From assembly GCA_023525975.1 (NCBI GenBank), contig CM042027.1, positions 88,134,007-88,198,006 on the forward strand: a DNA stretch of 64,000 bases, read 5' to 3'. This DNA is from Smallanthus sonchifolius. Taxonomy: Eukaryota; Streptophyta; Magnoliopsida; Asterales; Asteraceae. Shown piece after piece: positions 1 through 10,764 of this stretch (position 1 is the stretch's first letter; each line of letters opens with the position of its first letter). The notes under the pieces are model-generated. The model had not been told where the DNA came from. It made no database searches and saw nothing but the letters and a program-made list of their open reading frames with translations. The position numbers and the translations under genes were made by a program.

Positions 1-1592
1 AAAAGCACGAACAACGAAGCTGAATATGAAGCTTTGTTAGCCGGATTACGATTAGCAGCGATCATGAAAGCCCAGCACATCCGGGCACACGTGGACTCAC
101 TCTTAGTGGCTAACCAAGTGAACAAGATTTACGAAGCCAAGGGGAAGATGATGATCAAATACTTAAAAAAACTAAAGAGATGATGTTGCAATTCCAAGAG
201 TGTAGCATAAAGCATATTCCTCGAAGTCAAAACCGGAAAGCAGATGCTTTAAGTAAATTGGCGTCGGTCCAGTTCGCTCACCTGGCGAAAGAAATACGAG
301 TACAAACATTGGATAAGCCTTCCGTTTGCACAGAAGAAATTAGTCACCTGGAGGACGTTGGTTGGACATGGATGACGCCCTTGGTGGCGTATTTGAAGGA
401 GGGAACTTTGCCAGAAAATAGAGCAGAAGCATTAAAGCTGCGAACAAAAGCCTTACAGTATCAGCTGGTAGACGATCGGCTCTATAGAAGAACTTTCCTA
501 GGGCCTTTGTTAAGGTGTGTTGGTCAAAAGGAAGCTGAACTATTAGTTAAAGAGGTGCATGCAGGTTCATGTGGAATGCATGCCGGTCCAAGAATGATGG
601 TGGCTAAGCTAATGAACATAGGATATTACTGGCCAGGAATGCATGTCACAGCGGTACAAACCTTGCAGAAGTGTTTTAGCTGTCAAAAACACGCGCCTAA
701 AACATTGAAGCCTAAGGATGATCTCATACCAGTGACTGGAGCATGGCCTTTCCAAAAGTGGGGAATAGACATTGTCGGACAATTCCCGGAAGCACCCGGA
801 CGTGTCAAATTCTTAATCGTCGCGGTGGATTACTTCACCAAATGGGTGGAAGCTAAGGCAGTCGTAACAATTACTACCACCCAGATCAAAAAAATTGTGT
901 AGGATCACATAATATGCCGTTTTGGCCTACCTCTATACCTGGTGAGTGATAATGGAACACAGTTCGAATCATTAGCCGGATGGTGTGAGGAAATGGGAAT
1001 CCGGTAAGTTTTTACATCCGTTGCTCACCCGCAGGGAAACGGTCAAGTAGAACGAATCAACCAGAGCATGCTAAAGGGTATAAAAACTAGGCTCACAACC
1101 AAAGGAAGTTCTTGGGTTGACGAGATACCTAGTGTATTATGGGCTCATCGCACCACCCCAAAAACTAGCAATGGTGAAACTCCTTTCAGTTTAACTTATG
1201 GCCACGAAGCAGTAATCCCAGTCGAAATGGGCACGCCAACGATGCGTATTGCTATAAATGGCCGGGATAATGATCGAGAATTAAGACTGAACTTGGATCT
1301 TTTGGAAGAAAGAAGGGAACAAGCATTCATCCAAGAAGCTAAGTACAAGCAAGTTCTGGCCAAATACTACAACAAGAATGTTGCACTTCGCCAGTTCCAC
1401 CCAGGTGAATACGTTTTTAGAAACAATGAAGCTAGTAGGGCTGAACCCGGAGGAAAGTTGGGGCCTAACTGGGAAGGGCCTTACCATATTAAAGAATCCT
1501 TGGGAAAGGGGGCATACTCCTTGACTAGATTGGATGGAACTAACGTGCCCAGGACTTGGAATGCAGCCCAACTTAGGAAATGTTATATGTAA
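1..1592 (+). pseudogene. pol: pol polyprotein 3' part: RNase H and integrase, broken
   Basis: The first 180 bases encode RNase H in frame 1. The frame shifts at an A7 run (165-171) and RNase H ends in the new frame with HIPRSQNRKADALSKLA. The integrase follows: an HHCC zinc-binding segment (about 555-690), the catalytic core with D in WGIDIVG (about 768), D in VSDNGTQ (about 946) and E in GQVERIN (about 1050), then a C-terminal domain ending LRKCYM. Two in-frame stops, TAG at 900-902 and TAA at 1005-1007, interrupt the core. Integrase would insert the element's cDNA into the chromosome; this copy cannot make it whole. Frames on both sides of the stops agree, so the lesions look recent. Confidence 0.92.
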
Positions 1593-1691
1593 TCTCTATG
1601 ACCATGTTCATAGTTTTTTAAGAAACAAAAAAAAAAAGCAGAGCATGTTTTCAAAGACATAAATAGAATCCCCGTCTTTATAATCAAACTA

Positions 1692-2520
1692 ACATCTTTA
1701 AGAAAGACCGGATCAATGTATCCGGCACCATTAAAGACCGGACCACGTGTCCGGCACCAAGAAGATTGGATTAAAATCCAACATTAAAGAAGATCGGATC
1801 AATGTATCCGGCACCATTAAAGACCGGACCACGATTGGATTAAAATCCAACATTAAAGAAGACCGGATCAATGTATCCGGCACCATCAATGACCGGACCA
1901 CGTGTCCGGCACCAAGAAGATTGGATTAAAATCCAACATTAAAGAAGACCGGATCAATGTATCCGGCACCATCAAAGACCGGACCACGTGTCCGGCACCA
2001 AGAAGATTGGATTAAAATCCAACATTAAAGAAGACCGGATCAATGTATCCGGCACCATTAAAGACCGGACCACGTGTCCGGCACCAAGAAGATTGGATTA
2101 AAATCCAACATTAAAGAAGACCGGATCAATGTATCCGGCACCATCAAAGACCGGACCACGTGTCCGGCACCAAGAAGATTGGATTAAAATCCAACATTAA
2201 AAAAGACCGGATCAATGTATCCGACACCATCAAAAGACCGGACCACGTGTCCGGCACCAAGAAGATTGGATTAAAATCCAACATTAAAAAAGACCGGATC
2301 AATGTATCCGGCACCATCAAAGACCAGACCACGTGTCTGGCACTAAGAAGATTGGATTAAAATCCAACATTAAAAAAGACCGGATCAATGTATCTGGCAC
2401 CATTAAAGACCGGACCACGTGTCCGGCACCAAGAAGATTGGATTAAAATCCAACGTTAAAAAAGACCGGATCAATGTATCCGGCACCATCAAAGACCGGA
2501 CCACGTGTCCGGCACTATGA
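1692..2520. repeat. 86-bp tandem array, about ten units, three hairpins per unit
   Basis: The motif ATTGGATTAAAATCC recurs at 1765, 1834, 1920, 2006, 2092, 2178, 2265, 2351 and 2437, a period of 86 bp with one 69-bp unit (1765-1833). Each full unit holds three inverted repeats: TTGGATT-AA-AATCCAA, CCGGAT-CAATGT-ATCCGG and CCGGAC-CACGT-GTCCGG. The last contains a CACGTG core. A degenerate outlier (CCGGACCCCGTGTCCGG) sits near 2568. The array lies between integrase and the antisense ORF. Confidence 0.95.
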
Positions 2521-2781
2521 AAAAATCGGATTTGCAAATATTTAAGGACAAAGCACAGGGAATAAAAACCGGACCCCGTGTCCGGTACAAAACTAGATCA
2601 AGACAGTCAGCACGATAACAAAGCTTATACAAATTGCAAATACTCTTAAAAGCACAGATGAAAGACATAAAAAGGATACTTCCATTCAAAGGTAAATAAG
2701 TAGATACAAAAATAAGATTACAGTATCAAAAAGTAAAAGAGCACGCAGGCCCCAAGAAAGATAAATAAAAATACAAAGGGG

Positions 2782-5236
2782 TCAGTCTTCAATGGTAAGG
2801 ACATCCCTGATCTCCCTAAGATCTGACTGATTAGCCAAAGAGGCAAGAGTACCCACTACAGGAAAATCCATAGTATCAAAGGCATCTTGCCTCTGAGTAA
2901 GTATGTTTCGGGCTTCCGGGCTCCAGCCAGGGAGGCTCTCCAAAGACAAACCAGTTTTTCACGCTTGAAACCCATCGACTAGCCAATCATGATAACCCGC
3001 TGCTTCCGCAGCTCCATTTAAACCAACTACACCATCAATAAATTCATCACTGCCCCTGACCGCCTCCACTACCCTGGAAAATCCTTCCGCCACCAACCAC
3101 TTCCTATCCTCCTTCAACAAAGATATCTCTTTCATCATTTTAGCCTTCTCCACCTCAAAACTCTCTTTCTCCTTCTCAAAAGACACCACCTTTCCCTCCA
3201 ACACATCCAACCTCCCCCGGGACACCCTCAACTCCTCATCTTTCTTCGCCACTTGACATACCAGCTCCTCGGAACGTGCCTTTGCTTCACGGATAATTTG
3301 GGCACGTTTCTCAAGCTCTTTATTTGTCCGTGAGCAAGCCTCAGTGAACTTTGCTCGGGCTTTCAAGTGAGCAGCATCCCTCTCCTTCAATTGCCAATCT
3401 AGTTTCTTAACCTCCTGTGTAAGTGTCAGCACCTTACCCGCATCCTCACTTTTCTGGGCCAAAGATTTCCTAAGATGGGCAACTTCCCTGCGACCCTCAT
3501 CCCATTGCCGACATATCTCGGGCATGACTGCCATGCTCTCAACCCAGCTCAATGCAGCTCTATCGGACAGTACTTCCGGGGAACAGGTTGAGTGGCGTAG
3601 TCGCTCGGCCGGGGGAAAAGCCTGCAACAAGAACGTCCGGCGCAGGTGGGGATCTGTCAAACAGTCACCCTGCAAAATATTCCAGTTAGGAACATGTTTA
3701 GACTTAGAATCTGCCGGAGTCCAAGGCTCGGATTGGGTGGGCATTCTAAAGTCAGATTGACTCGTATGCACATAAGAAGATTTGGGGGAGTGAACTTCCT
3801 CAGTACCCACAGGTGCCCTCTCTTTCCCTTTCCCTTTATCCCGAGGAGGGATCTGAGTTACTGTCGGCACATCCTTGGGAACAGGGGGAGGTATGACCTT
3901 AGGGACAGAAGGTTGAAAAGCAGGACCCTTCGGGTTTTTAACAGCAGTTTCATTTGTCTGCATGATCGGGCAAGATGGAGTAACCCCTTCACCAGTTTTT
4001 AAACCTAAAAATCACCGAAAAGAGAATATCAGAAATTTTTTTTTTTACTCAACAAAGAAAAAACAGAACGGATACACACCTTCGGGACTCGCTCCCGGGG
4101 GTTTCTTTCCGGCAGCATAAGCATCGGTCAATTTTCGCCTTTTCTTCTGAGGCGAGAGTACTTTTTCTCCGGAAGCACTCCCGGAAGCTTTTTTCCTTAT
4201 TAGAACCTCTTCAGGCTCTTCTTCTTGATTCCCTGAAACAATGCATCAACTTAGAACAAGGAGCAAGAGAAAGAGAAAGGAAACATCTGAACCATTCATG
4301 GCATATCAACTAACCAGTCTCCAGATCCATAGCCTCTTGCAGACTAGCACGGGGGAAAAAGAAACGCTCATGAAAGACTTCAAGCACATTCTTTTCACCG
4401 GCCCCACGCTCAAATATGTCCGGGTAAGGTTCTTAAAGGAATCCGGAAAAAGAACATCATAATAACTAGCAACTGCTGCAAATGAAAAACACATAAGCAT
4501 AACATATACAGAAGAGAAAGCGTCATCCATCAAAGAGAAATGTAGAACAACATACACTTACGTTCTTTGCCCACAGAATAAATCGGGAGCCAATCAAGTC
4601 TTCCCCAGTTCCGGCTCATACCAACACCGACCAGGGCATGTTCCGGAATCTCTTGAATATCAGCGGGACGGGAGGTCAACAGAGAGAAAATATGAGTTTT
4701 CTTAAAAGCATCCAGATTTGGGGGAATGTCCACCACGGCCAATCGAAGTGACCGGATCTACATGCTGGCAGGAACTATCCGGGCACTTACATAGAAAAAC
4801 TTTTCTTTCCAACCCCGAAATCTCTGAGGGGTCTCTTTGGCATGAGGAATCACTCCGGGGCGTTTAGAAAAAGAAAACCAGCTATCTTTCAAATATAGCT
4901 TGTAGAAATGATGAAAAATACCTGTTTCAAGGCGATACAACAGAACTCGAAATGCCTAATACGGCACATACCAAGAGGGTGAACTTGGGAAAGATGAATT
5001 TTATAGAACTGAAGGAGATCAATAACAAAAGAGGTGATAGGAACTCTGAAATTAGCCTCTGAGAAAAAATCAGCATATAAAGTAATCTTGCTAGGAGGAG
5101 GTTTGGTCGCCGTGCCTCCTCGAGAGGGGTTCTCGGGTTCCACATCATTAGGAATTCCGTACAAAGTTTTCAATTTCTCGAAGCGCTCCACGCTCCAATT
5201 GATAGGAATCAAAGCTACGTCGGCGTTATCACCCAT
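2782..5236 (-). pseudogene. antisense accessory ORF of the Tat element (gypsy-type transposase_28-like N-terminus plus coiled coil)
   Basis: Exon 1 starts at 5236 (MGDNADVALIPINW) and runs to about 4562. Its wording (ITLYADFFSEANFRVP, HPLGMCRIRHFEFC, FRGWKEKFFYVS) resembles the plant family called putative gypsy-type transposon (PF04195). Likely introns are 4476-4561 (GTAAGT donor, TTTGCAG acceptor), 4233-4314 and 4005-4079. The last exon (4004-2782) is Pro-rich, then a long Lys/Glu/Arg coiled coil. Damage: a frameshift near 4925, TAG at 4758-4760, a frameshift near 4425, and TGA at 2959-2961, after which the same frame runs on for about 58 codons to 2782. The protein's function is not known; such antisense ORFs recur in Tat elements. 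Splice sites are read by eye. Confidence 0.7.
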
Positions 5237-5542
5237 TCGTCGGAAGATTTAAATAGGATCGTTAGAAATTAAAGAAAACAAGGTTCCAGGAGAAAATCAA
5301 GAAGGTAAGATGGAAGACGAGTAAAAGGCAACAATGTCCTGCCCTCCCCCTTTTATAGACGGGAAGAGAAGACAGGCAGACGGATGGCGGCACCCTAGGA
5401 AGGGCTATGAGACTGATGGATGGGACGTGCGGAAGGTTTGAAAGAAGCGTCGCCCGCACGTATTAAGTCCCTTCATTTTTTGAAAAAAGCCTTTATAGTC
5501 AACTTAATTTTTTTTTTTTGAGGAAATAAAGAAAAATCAAAT
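5237..5542. other. spacer between antisense ORF and LTR
   Basis: No coding evidence. It would hold the promoter and leader of the antisense ORF and ends in a purine-rich stretch (5521-5540) that may be the polypurine tract priming plus-strand synthesis. Confidence 0.4.
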
Positions 5543-5831
5543 TGACTAGGGGGACTTGACGACGTATGATGAAAAGATCATACATAAGGGGCCTAAACGA
5601 AAGAAATCTAAACTCCTTAACCACCATGAGGGTCCACAAGAAGAAGGAACCAATGAGAAAGAGGATGTCACTATCATACGGTTAGGGGAAAGAGAATGTA
5701 AAACTCTATAAATAGAAGGTGATCTCATAGAGGAAAATGGATCCAGAAACTTGTACTTGATTGAATTCGGGAATTATTATCAAAGTGGAGCTTTTACGTC
5801 TCTTCAGATACTATTAATTAAGTTTGATACA
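5543..5831 (+). repeat. probable 3' LTR of the Tat element
   Basis: It begins TGACTAGGGGGACTTG after a purine-rich tract, carries a TATA box (TATAAATA, 5707-5714) and may end at GATACA, giving TG...CA termini. The partner LTR is outside the window, so the ends and the target duplication cannot be verified. Confidence 0.5.
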
Positions 5832-5905
5832 ATTTGCCTTTTAAAACCGTTTCAAAAGAAATACAAAAGATTATAAGTAGACAATTTAAAAATATTTTAT
5901 AATGA

Positions 5906-6152
5906 TTAAGATGGAATCGTTGTTCATTTGATGCAATGGTAGCCCCAAGATTTCCCATAGTGGAGGGTTTTGGGTTTGAGTCTCACCTGAAGCAATTATT
6001 TGGACTGAGCCAGATAGTTTTCCCAGTTATTGATTTCCTCCTGAGTTGAGGGTTTGATCCGGATTAGTGGGGTAGTTAGGCTCGATTTAGATAACATTTA
6101 TCTTTCAAAAAGGATCCAGGTCTCTGCTTTCTAAAAAAAAACTAAGATAGAA
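5906..6152 (+). mobile_element. tRNA-derived SINE
   Basis: A polymerase III-like box A region (GATGCAATGGTAGCC, near 5931) and box B (GGGTTTGAGTCTC, 5972-5984) are spaced as in a tRNA. The body ends in a short A run. Flanks TTAAGATGGAA (5906-5916) and CTAAGATAGAA (6142-6152) look like a diverged target duplication, giving a body of 5917-6141. Confidence 0.7.
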
Positions 6153-6516
6153 AAAACTTTATAATGAACAAACAATTTTTTTAACAAAATGTTGACTAGG
6201 TTGGAAGATTTAAAGTTGGTGGCTCTTAAATAGAAAGCATCTCCATTGAGTTGCAATGATAAGATGTGGTTATGAAATCAGCTACAAAACATGGTCCATA
6301 CTCCATTGAACGGGACCCGTAGTTTGACAACTCGACTATACGAAGTTCATGTTCATTAACTATGTTCATTGTTCACATCCCTAAAATGTTGCACGTGCAT
6401 CATATCAACTAAAGATTTGTTATCCTACTTTTTAACAAATCATTCACTAGTAATCTAAGAAAATCAAAAGCAAATTTTCTTTTGGCAAACTTGTTTCAAA
6501 TGCATAAGTTTGAGAG

Positions 6517-6707
6517 TAAGGGTTGTTTGGTAGCCTCTTAATGATTCTATTAAGAAGCTTATCTTTGAATCGGTCAGAGTTAAGGGTGTTTGTTTCCTTA
6601 AAAACCAACCTCTTAATGGTTCTGCAAGCCTCTTAATGGTTCATCTATAAAACCATAGTTAACAATTCAGAACTCTTAATGGTTTAGATTTTGTCAAACA
6701 ACCCTTA
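6517..6707. mobile_element. MITE with TAAGGGTTGTTTGG inverted ends
   Basis: Left end TAAGGGTTGTTTGGTAGCC and right end reading, on the other strand, TAAGGGTTGTTTGACAAA form terminal inverted repeats. CTCTTAATGGTT is repeated inside. No clear target duplication. Confidence 0.55.
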
Positions 6708-7063
6708 AGTATCTCATTCATAATTGGACAAGTGTATAGGGTGGTAAATCCATTAATAAACAATGGTTTTTTCCTTCCCTTTCCATTCTTAGAAGCTTTT
6801 AAGTGGGTTTTGGATAGTATTTGTTTGGTATTTATGTAAAAGTGTTTGTGCTTGATTAGCTCTAGTTTTGAGTTATGGTCAACAGGCCCGGCTCAAAGGG
6901 AGGGGCAAGGTTGGCGACGGCTCCAGGCCCGATCTTTTGAGAGGCCCGAAGTTTTTAAAAACTTTGTATATGTTTTAAATAATATATTTATTTTTTACAT
7001 TCATTTTGTATACATCAAATTTCCTTAGAGTAATTGGAAAAACCATTGCAAGAACATGTAAAG
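6708..7063. other. non-coding, probable hAT left-end remnant
   Basis: CAGGCCCGGCTCAAAGGG near 6884 resembles a hAT-type terminus, like CAGGGCCGGAGC at about 51723. No matching right end was found. Nothing else is recognised. Confidence 0.3.
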
Positions 7064-7717
7064 TTCACAGGTAGGGCTGTAAACGAACCGAACGTTCAGC
7101 GAACAGTTCGTGAACCGTTCGACGGGAAGTTCGTTTACATTCGTTCGTTTACATTCGTTCGTTTAATAATTGAACGAACATGAACAAGGAATTCCGTCCG
7201 TTTAACTAAATGAACGAACATGAACAAAGGTCTCGTTCGTTCAATTGTGTTCGTGAGCGTTCGGTAACGTGTTCGTGAACGTTCGTTTATTAACTTGTGT
7301 TCGTTTCTGTTCGTGTTCGTTCATGTGTCATTTGTTTATGTTGTTAATTAAAGATTTTTGTATATTTCTATTTTGTTTCATCTAAACTTTTTATATTGTT
7401 TAACTTTTATTTATTTTTTACCTTAATAATTAACCAAGTAAAGTAAGTTTGATACAAGTACAAAAAAGTTGATATTAAATTGATCTTATTAAATGTTCAT
7501 TTCGAAAAACATTAGGGTTGACTTCAAAAGTCCCAACCTAGCCTTTGTGCGGTTCCGTTCGTGAACAAATCCATTTCCTTAATGAACGAACACGAACATA
7601 AAATTCCGTTCGGTTAGTGTTCGTGAACCGTTCATGAACAATTTAAATGCTTAATGAACGAACACGAACAAGCTTTTGTTCGGCTCGGTTCGGTTCATTT
7701 ACAACCCTAGTCACAGG
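7064..7717. mobile_element. GTTCG-rich hAT-like MITE
   Basis: The element (7072-7709) starts TAGGGCTGTAAACGAACC and ends in the inverted form (GGTTCATTTACAACCCTA). It is flanked by TTCACAGG (7064-7071) and GTCACAGG (7710-7717), an 8-bp duplication with one mismatch. The interior is filled with GTTCGTT/AACGAAC words. A diverged second copy lies near 39255-39485. Confidence 0.8.
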
Positions 7718-7882
7718 TTAAAGTCTTGACAACAACATTATTTATTTTTCATGTGTCTTATTTCTTCTTTTATTTTCTCTTTAAAGTGTTGTCTCAAAAA
7801 ACCCATAATTGTTTAAACTAGTAAACAAAAACCAAAAAAAGGCAGAAAATGTATGAATTTAAACCTATAATATAAAAAAAAG

Positions 7883-8025
7883 TATTGAGACCTCTTTTTT
7901 TTTTTAAAGGCAAATTTCTTAATTTATGTTAGGAGTTGGACTTAAACCCATGACCTCTTCTATCTTTGGTGTTTCTAGAGGATTTTCCTTTACCATCGGG
8001 CCACCAACCCCGATTATTAAGACCT
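7883..8025 (-). mobile_element. short tRNA-derived SINE
   Basis: On the minus strand box A reads TGGCCCGATGG (plus 7993-8003) and box B GGTTTAAGTCC (plus 7938-7948), followed by an A tail (T run at about 7896-7905 on plus). Flanks TATTGAGACCT (7883-7893) and TATTAAGACCT (8015-8025) match in 10 of 11 bases, supporting retroposition. Body 7894-8014. Confidence 0.75.
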
Positions 8026-8085
8026 ATAATATAATTTTTTGTGTGTATGTAGCTTTCTTTCTTCATTAAATCTGAAAAAGCATTA

Positions 8086-8175
8086 TTGGTTTAGTTGGTT
8101 GTCTTCCCTTCTTGAAGTCTTAGCTTCCTTTCTCCCTCTCCTCCACATGGTTCGATCCCCCAGGTAGTGGGCTTT
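8086..8175 (+). mobile_element. SINE-like sequence with exact box B
   Basis: A box A-like TGGTTTAGTTGG precedes GGTTCGATCCC (about 8150), the canonical tRNA B box. The far end and target duplication are not resolved. Confidence 0.45.
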
Positions 8176-8572
8176 TTACTTATATTTTCTTTTGTTATTT
8201 TTTTGCTATTTTCTTATCAACTTTATTTATTCTCCATTTTTTTCTCCTTTCTTATGTTTTAATTCTAACCTTTAGTTTCACTCATTCAGTATTTTAGAAA
8301 GAAGTTGCTATTCAAAACAAACCATCTTACGTTTTGTTTTAACGCTTTCTTTTAGTGTGCAATACGCTTATTTTTGTTTTGCTATTTCACTTTTTTACGT
8401 ATGTCGCTTGATGGTTGGTGTTTTTTTTTTGTTTTTTACTTGCACATGACTTTTAGTTTGTGTAAAGAATTAAATGGATTGTCTTAAACATAAAATCCCT
8501 CATGCCTCAACGGTAAAGCCATACTCTTTTTTAACGTGTTATCGCTTATATTAATTCGAGTTCGCGACCCTG

Positions 8573-8599
8573 CCGCGTAGCGCGGGGAACAATCACTAG
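8573..8599 (+). mobile_element. Helitron 3' terminus
   Basis: CCGCG-TAG-CGCGG forms a GC-rich hairpin about 10 bases before CTAG, followed by T. This matches the Helitron 3' rule (hairpin then CTRR, inserted between A and T). The 5' end was not found. Confidence 0.6.
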
Positions 8600-8707
8600 T
8601 TAAAACATATAAGCATAGAATATACTTTTAAATATGTAAAGATATCATTTTTTTACTTTTTTTTCAAACCGGGTTTTAAAGATGATTTTAGTTTTGTTCA
8701 AATGTTT

Positions 8708-9037
8708 TCAAGGTGATTTCACAGAAATATTTGGGTAACTCCAGTTGTCAAGTGCATCGATAACTGTGTTCCATTTGAACATATCGCAGAGGTCCAGAAA
8801 AGTAGCAATATGTGCATTTGGGTCGTCATATATTCCTCCGTTGAACTAAGCGACATTATGTATCATTTGGAACACACTCGGCTTGATTTCAAAATTGTTT
8901 GGCTGGAACGCACGCCTGACCACACTCGATCGAATACCATCTACCGTGGGTTTTGTATAATCTACAATCACTCTCCAGTCAGCTTTTGATTTTGCTATTT
9001 GTTTAAATGGGTCACCTTCCATAGTGACTTCTTGCAA
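8708..9037 (-). pseudogene. gag: Athila-type gag remnant
   Basis: The minus strand reads DYTKPTVDGIRSSVVRRAF, then QPNNFEIKPSVFQMI, an in-frame TAG (just below 8846), then FNGGIYDDPNAHIATFL and DLCDMFKWN before the match fades and a stop at 8708 closes the frame. The phrase NNFEIKP...QM...DDPNAH..FL is typical of gag in plant Ty3 elements of the Athila group. Gag would form the virus-like particle. Only about 105 codons of a normally several-hundred-residue protein remain. Confidence 0.75.
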
Positions 9038-9111
9038 TTCTTCTCTCCGCTGGTGATGCCTCGCTCATGTTTAGGAAACAGAACAAGAAGATCCTCAGAT
9101 AAATTATGGGC

Positions 9112-10615
9112 ATGCAATATCAGTGTCGGATTTAGAACAAAAGCTTAGGGTAACGAAATTTTTTTTTTGACCGTACGTTCATGTAAATGAAACAAATTTT
9201 TTTTACCGTACTTTTACGTAAACATTTTTTTTTAACGGTAACATGCAATGTTTTAAAAACCGGTTTAAACCGGCCGGTAATACCGGTTAACCCGGGTCTC
9301 GGCCACTAGCCCGGTAAGTATGAGCCCGGAAAATTGGAAAACTGGTATGTTAGTTGAACCGCCGGTATTACCTGTAATACCGGGTTATACCGTTGTACCA
9401 ATTTTAGTTAAAAGTAAAATTTTATGTTTAAACTTAAAAAAAAAGTTGTTTGCGGGGATACACACAAAGTCACAAATAGAAGGCTTGTTGATCAATTACC
9501 TTACCTACAACCCAATTTAGAAAAAAAAATCAATTGATATGCTCCTCTTCAGAATATAGCGACACATGTAAAAACTATGTTTAACCATCATCCTTCCGTT
9601 TGCCGTTAAAAACATTTAAGCGATATAACTTATTATTTAATATTGTAGGAAACGAAAATAGTTATGCTCTTGTTGATGAGGATGACGATGATGGTGAATT
9701 TTTATCTTTTAAGCAATCATAATATTAATACATCCAACACTCCAATGACATAAAACAATTATGCACTTTTATTTAAAAAAAACTTAATCGGAAAATTGAT
9801 TGCTTTTGGATTATATTTTGATTATGGATTAACTTTTGAATTAATTTTTAGCATCGAATCATGTATTTTTGGATTATTTTTTGAGTTAGAGTTGTATTTT
9901 TATGAAATTATAGGTTACTAGTCAACCCGGTTGAACCACCCGGTACAACCGGTTGAACCATTTCTGAGCCTAATCCGGTACAATTTAAAAACCAGTTTTT
10001 AAAATATTGGTAACATGCGACTGGCGAGGCGGAGGAATGGGTTTGGCAGAGGTGTGTGAGGGCCCGGGGCCCCCCCTCACTCGATTTTTTCGCTCAATAA
10101 TGTTAATTTATACGTATTCGGCCGATTTTTTGCTAAGTAGTGTTAATTTATACGTATTCGGCTGAAAATTTTATATTTCCGGCCCCCTGATAGGAAAAAA
10201 AATCCCCCCACAGCTCAGGTCGAGTGGTCGGTCTCTGGCTCTCACAGTCTCACAGTTCCCGCTTTTTGTCTTTCTTTTTGGCCGACTGTTTGGGTAAGTT
10301 AGGTTTGAGAATTGAGACTTTGAGGTATTGAGTTTTAATAAAACATTTGGGCAATGTTTTATTAAAACTTAATACCTCAAAACCTTTTATAAAATGTGGG
10401 TATTTTTTTATAAAGTATTAGGTCTTTTATAATATTTTGGACTATTTATAAGTGTTGAGCTTTTAAACAAATTTGAGGGGTAACGTAATTTTTTCTAATG
10501 GGTAACGTAAGTAGTAACCGGATACATAAAACCGTAAAAAAATGCACTACGCATAAAAGTTGAGGGTTAGCGGGCTCTACCCCTACCCCAAGGGTAGGTC
10601 CGCCCCTATGCAATA
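9112..10615. mobile_element. hAT element with perfect 8-bp target duplication, hosting a second hAT
   Basis: ATGCAATA occurs at 9112-9119 and 10608-10615. The element (9120-10607) begins TCAGTGTCGGATTTAG; its right end read on the minus strand is AGGGGCGGACCTACC, related to the termini of the 11203 MITE. Removing the nested insertion leaves about 720 bp. No transposase remains. A direct repeat of TTAATTTATACGTATTCGGC lies at about 10105 and 10147. Confidence 0.8.
9238..10017. mobile_element. CCGGTT-rich hAT-like element nested in the hAT above
   Basis: GTAACATG is present exactly at 9238-9245 and 10010-10017. The element (9246-10009) has ends CAATGTTTTAAAAACCGG and, on the other strand, CAATATTTTAAAAACTGG. 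The termini are rich in ACCGGTT words. The duplication belongs to the interior of the outer element, so this insertion is the younger. Confidence 0.88.
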
Positions 10616-10740
10616 GCAATTATCCTAACAGGCATACATGTAGCACCAAATGCAAGCATAAAGAAATAATTTTGTATTTTTAAAACTTAAGAAGACAAAT
10701 GACTAAACTACCGTCTCGGGTCGTCCTCGGAATTACCATG

Positions 10741-10764
10741 CCCCTAGCAACGGCGTCAAAAACT
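10741..10764 (-). other. retrotransposon primer-binding site, tRNA-Asp type
   Basis: On the minus strand the LTR edge (ACACCA) is followed after two bases by TTTTTGACGCCGTTGC and TAGGGG. This is close to the complement of the tRNA-Asp 3' end used by Athila/Tat elements, with a few substitutions. Confidence 0.65.

Larger units (their letters stand above)
1..5831 (+). mobile_element. Ty3/gypsy retrotransposon, Tat-like lineage, 3' part
   Basis: The order is RNase H, integrase, a long 3' untranslated region with tandem repeats, a spliced ORF on the opposite strand, and a probable LTR with a TATA box. This is the layout known for Tat-lineage (Retand/Grande/Ogre-like) plant Ty3 elements, in which tandem repeats and an antisense extra ORF lie between pol and the 3' LTR. 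The 5' LTR, gag, protease and reverse transcriptase are outside the window. Both coding regions carry stops and frameshifts, so the copy is dead. The lineage is inferred from layout and integrase wording; the exact family is not known. Confidence 0.8.

Noticed and set aside
1692..2520. Regular repeats resembling a CRISPR array
   Set aside because: Units are contiguous 86-bp tandem copies without unique spacers, inside a plant retrotransposon.
8490..8575. Possible tRNA-like A and B boxes before the Helitron hairpin
   Set aside because: Box B is weak (GAGTTCGCGACC) and no tRNA fold or target duplication could be drawn.
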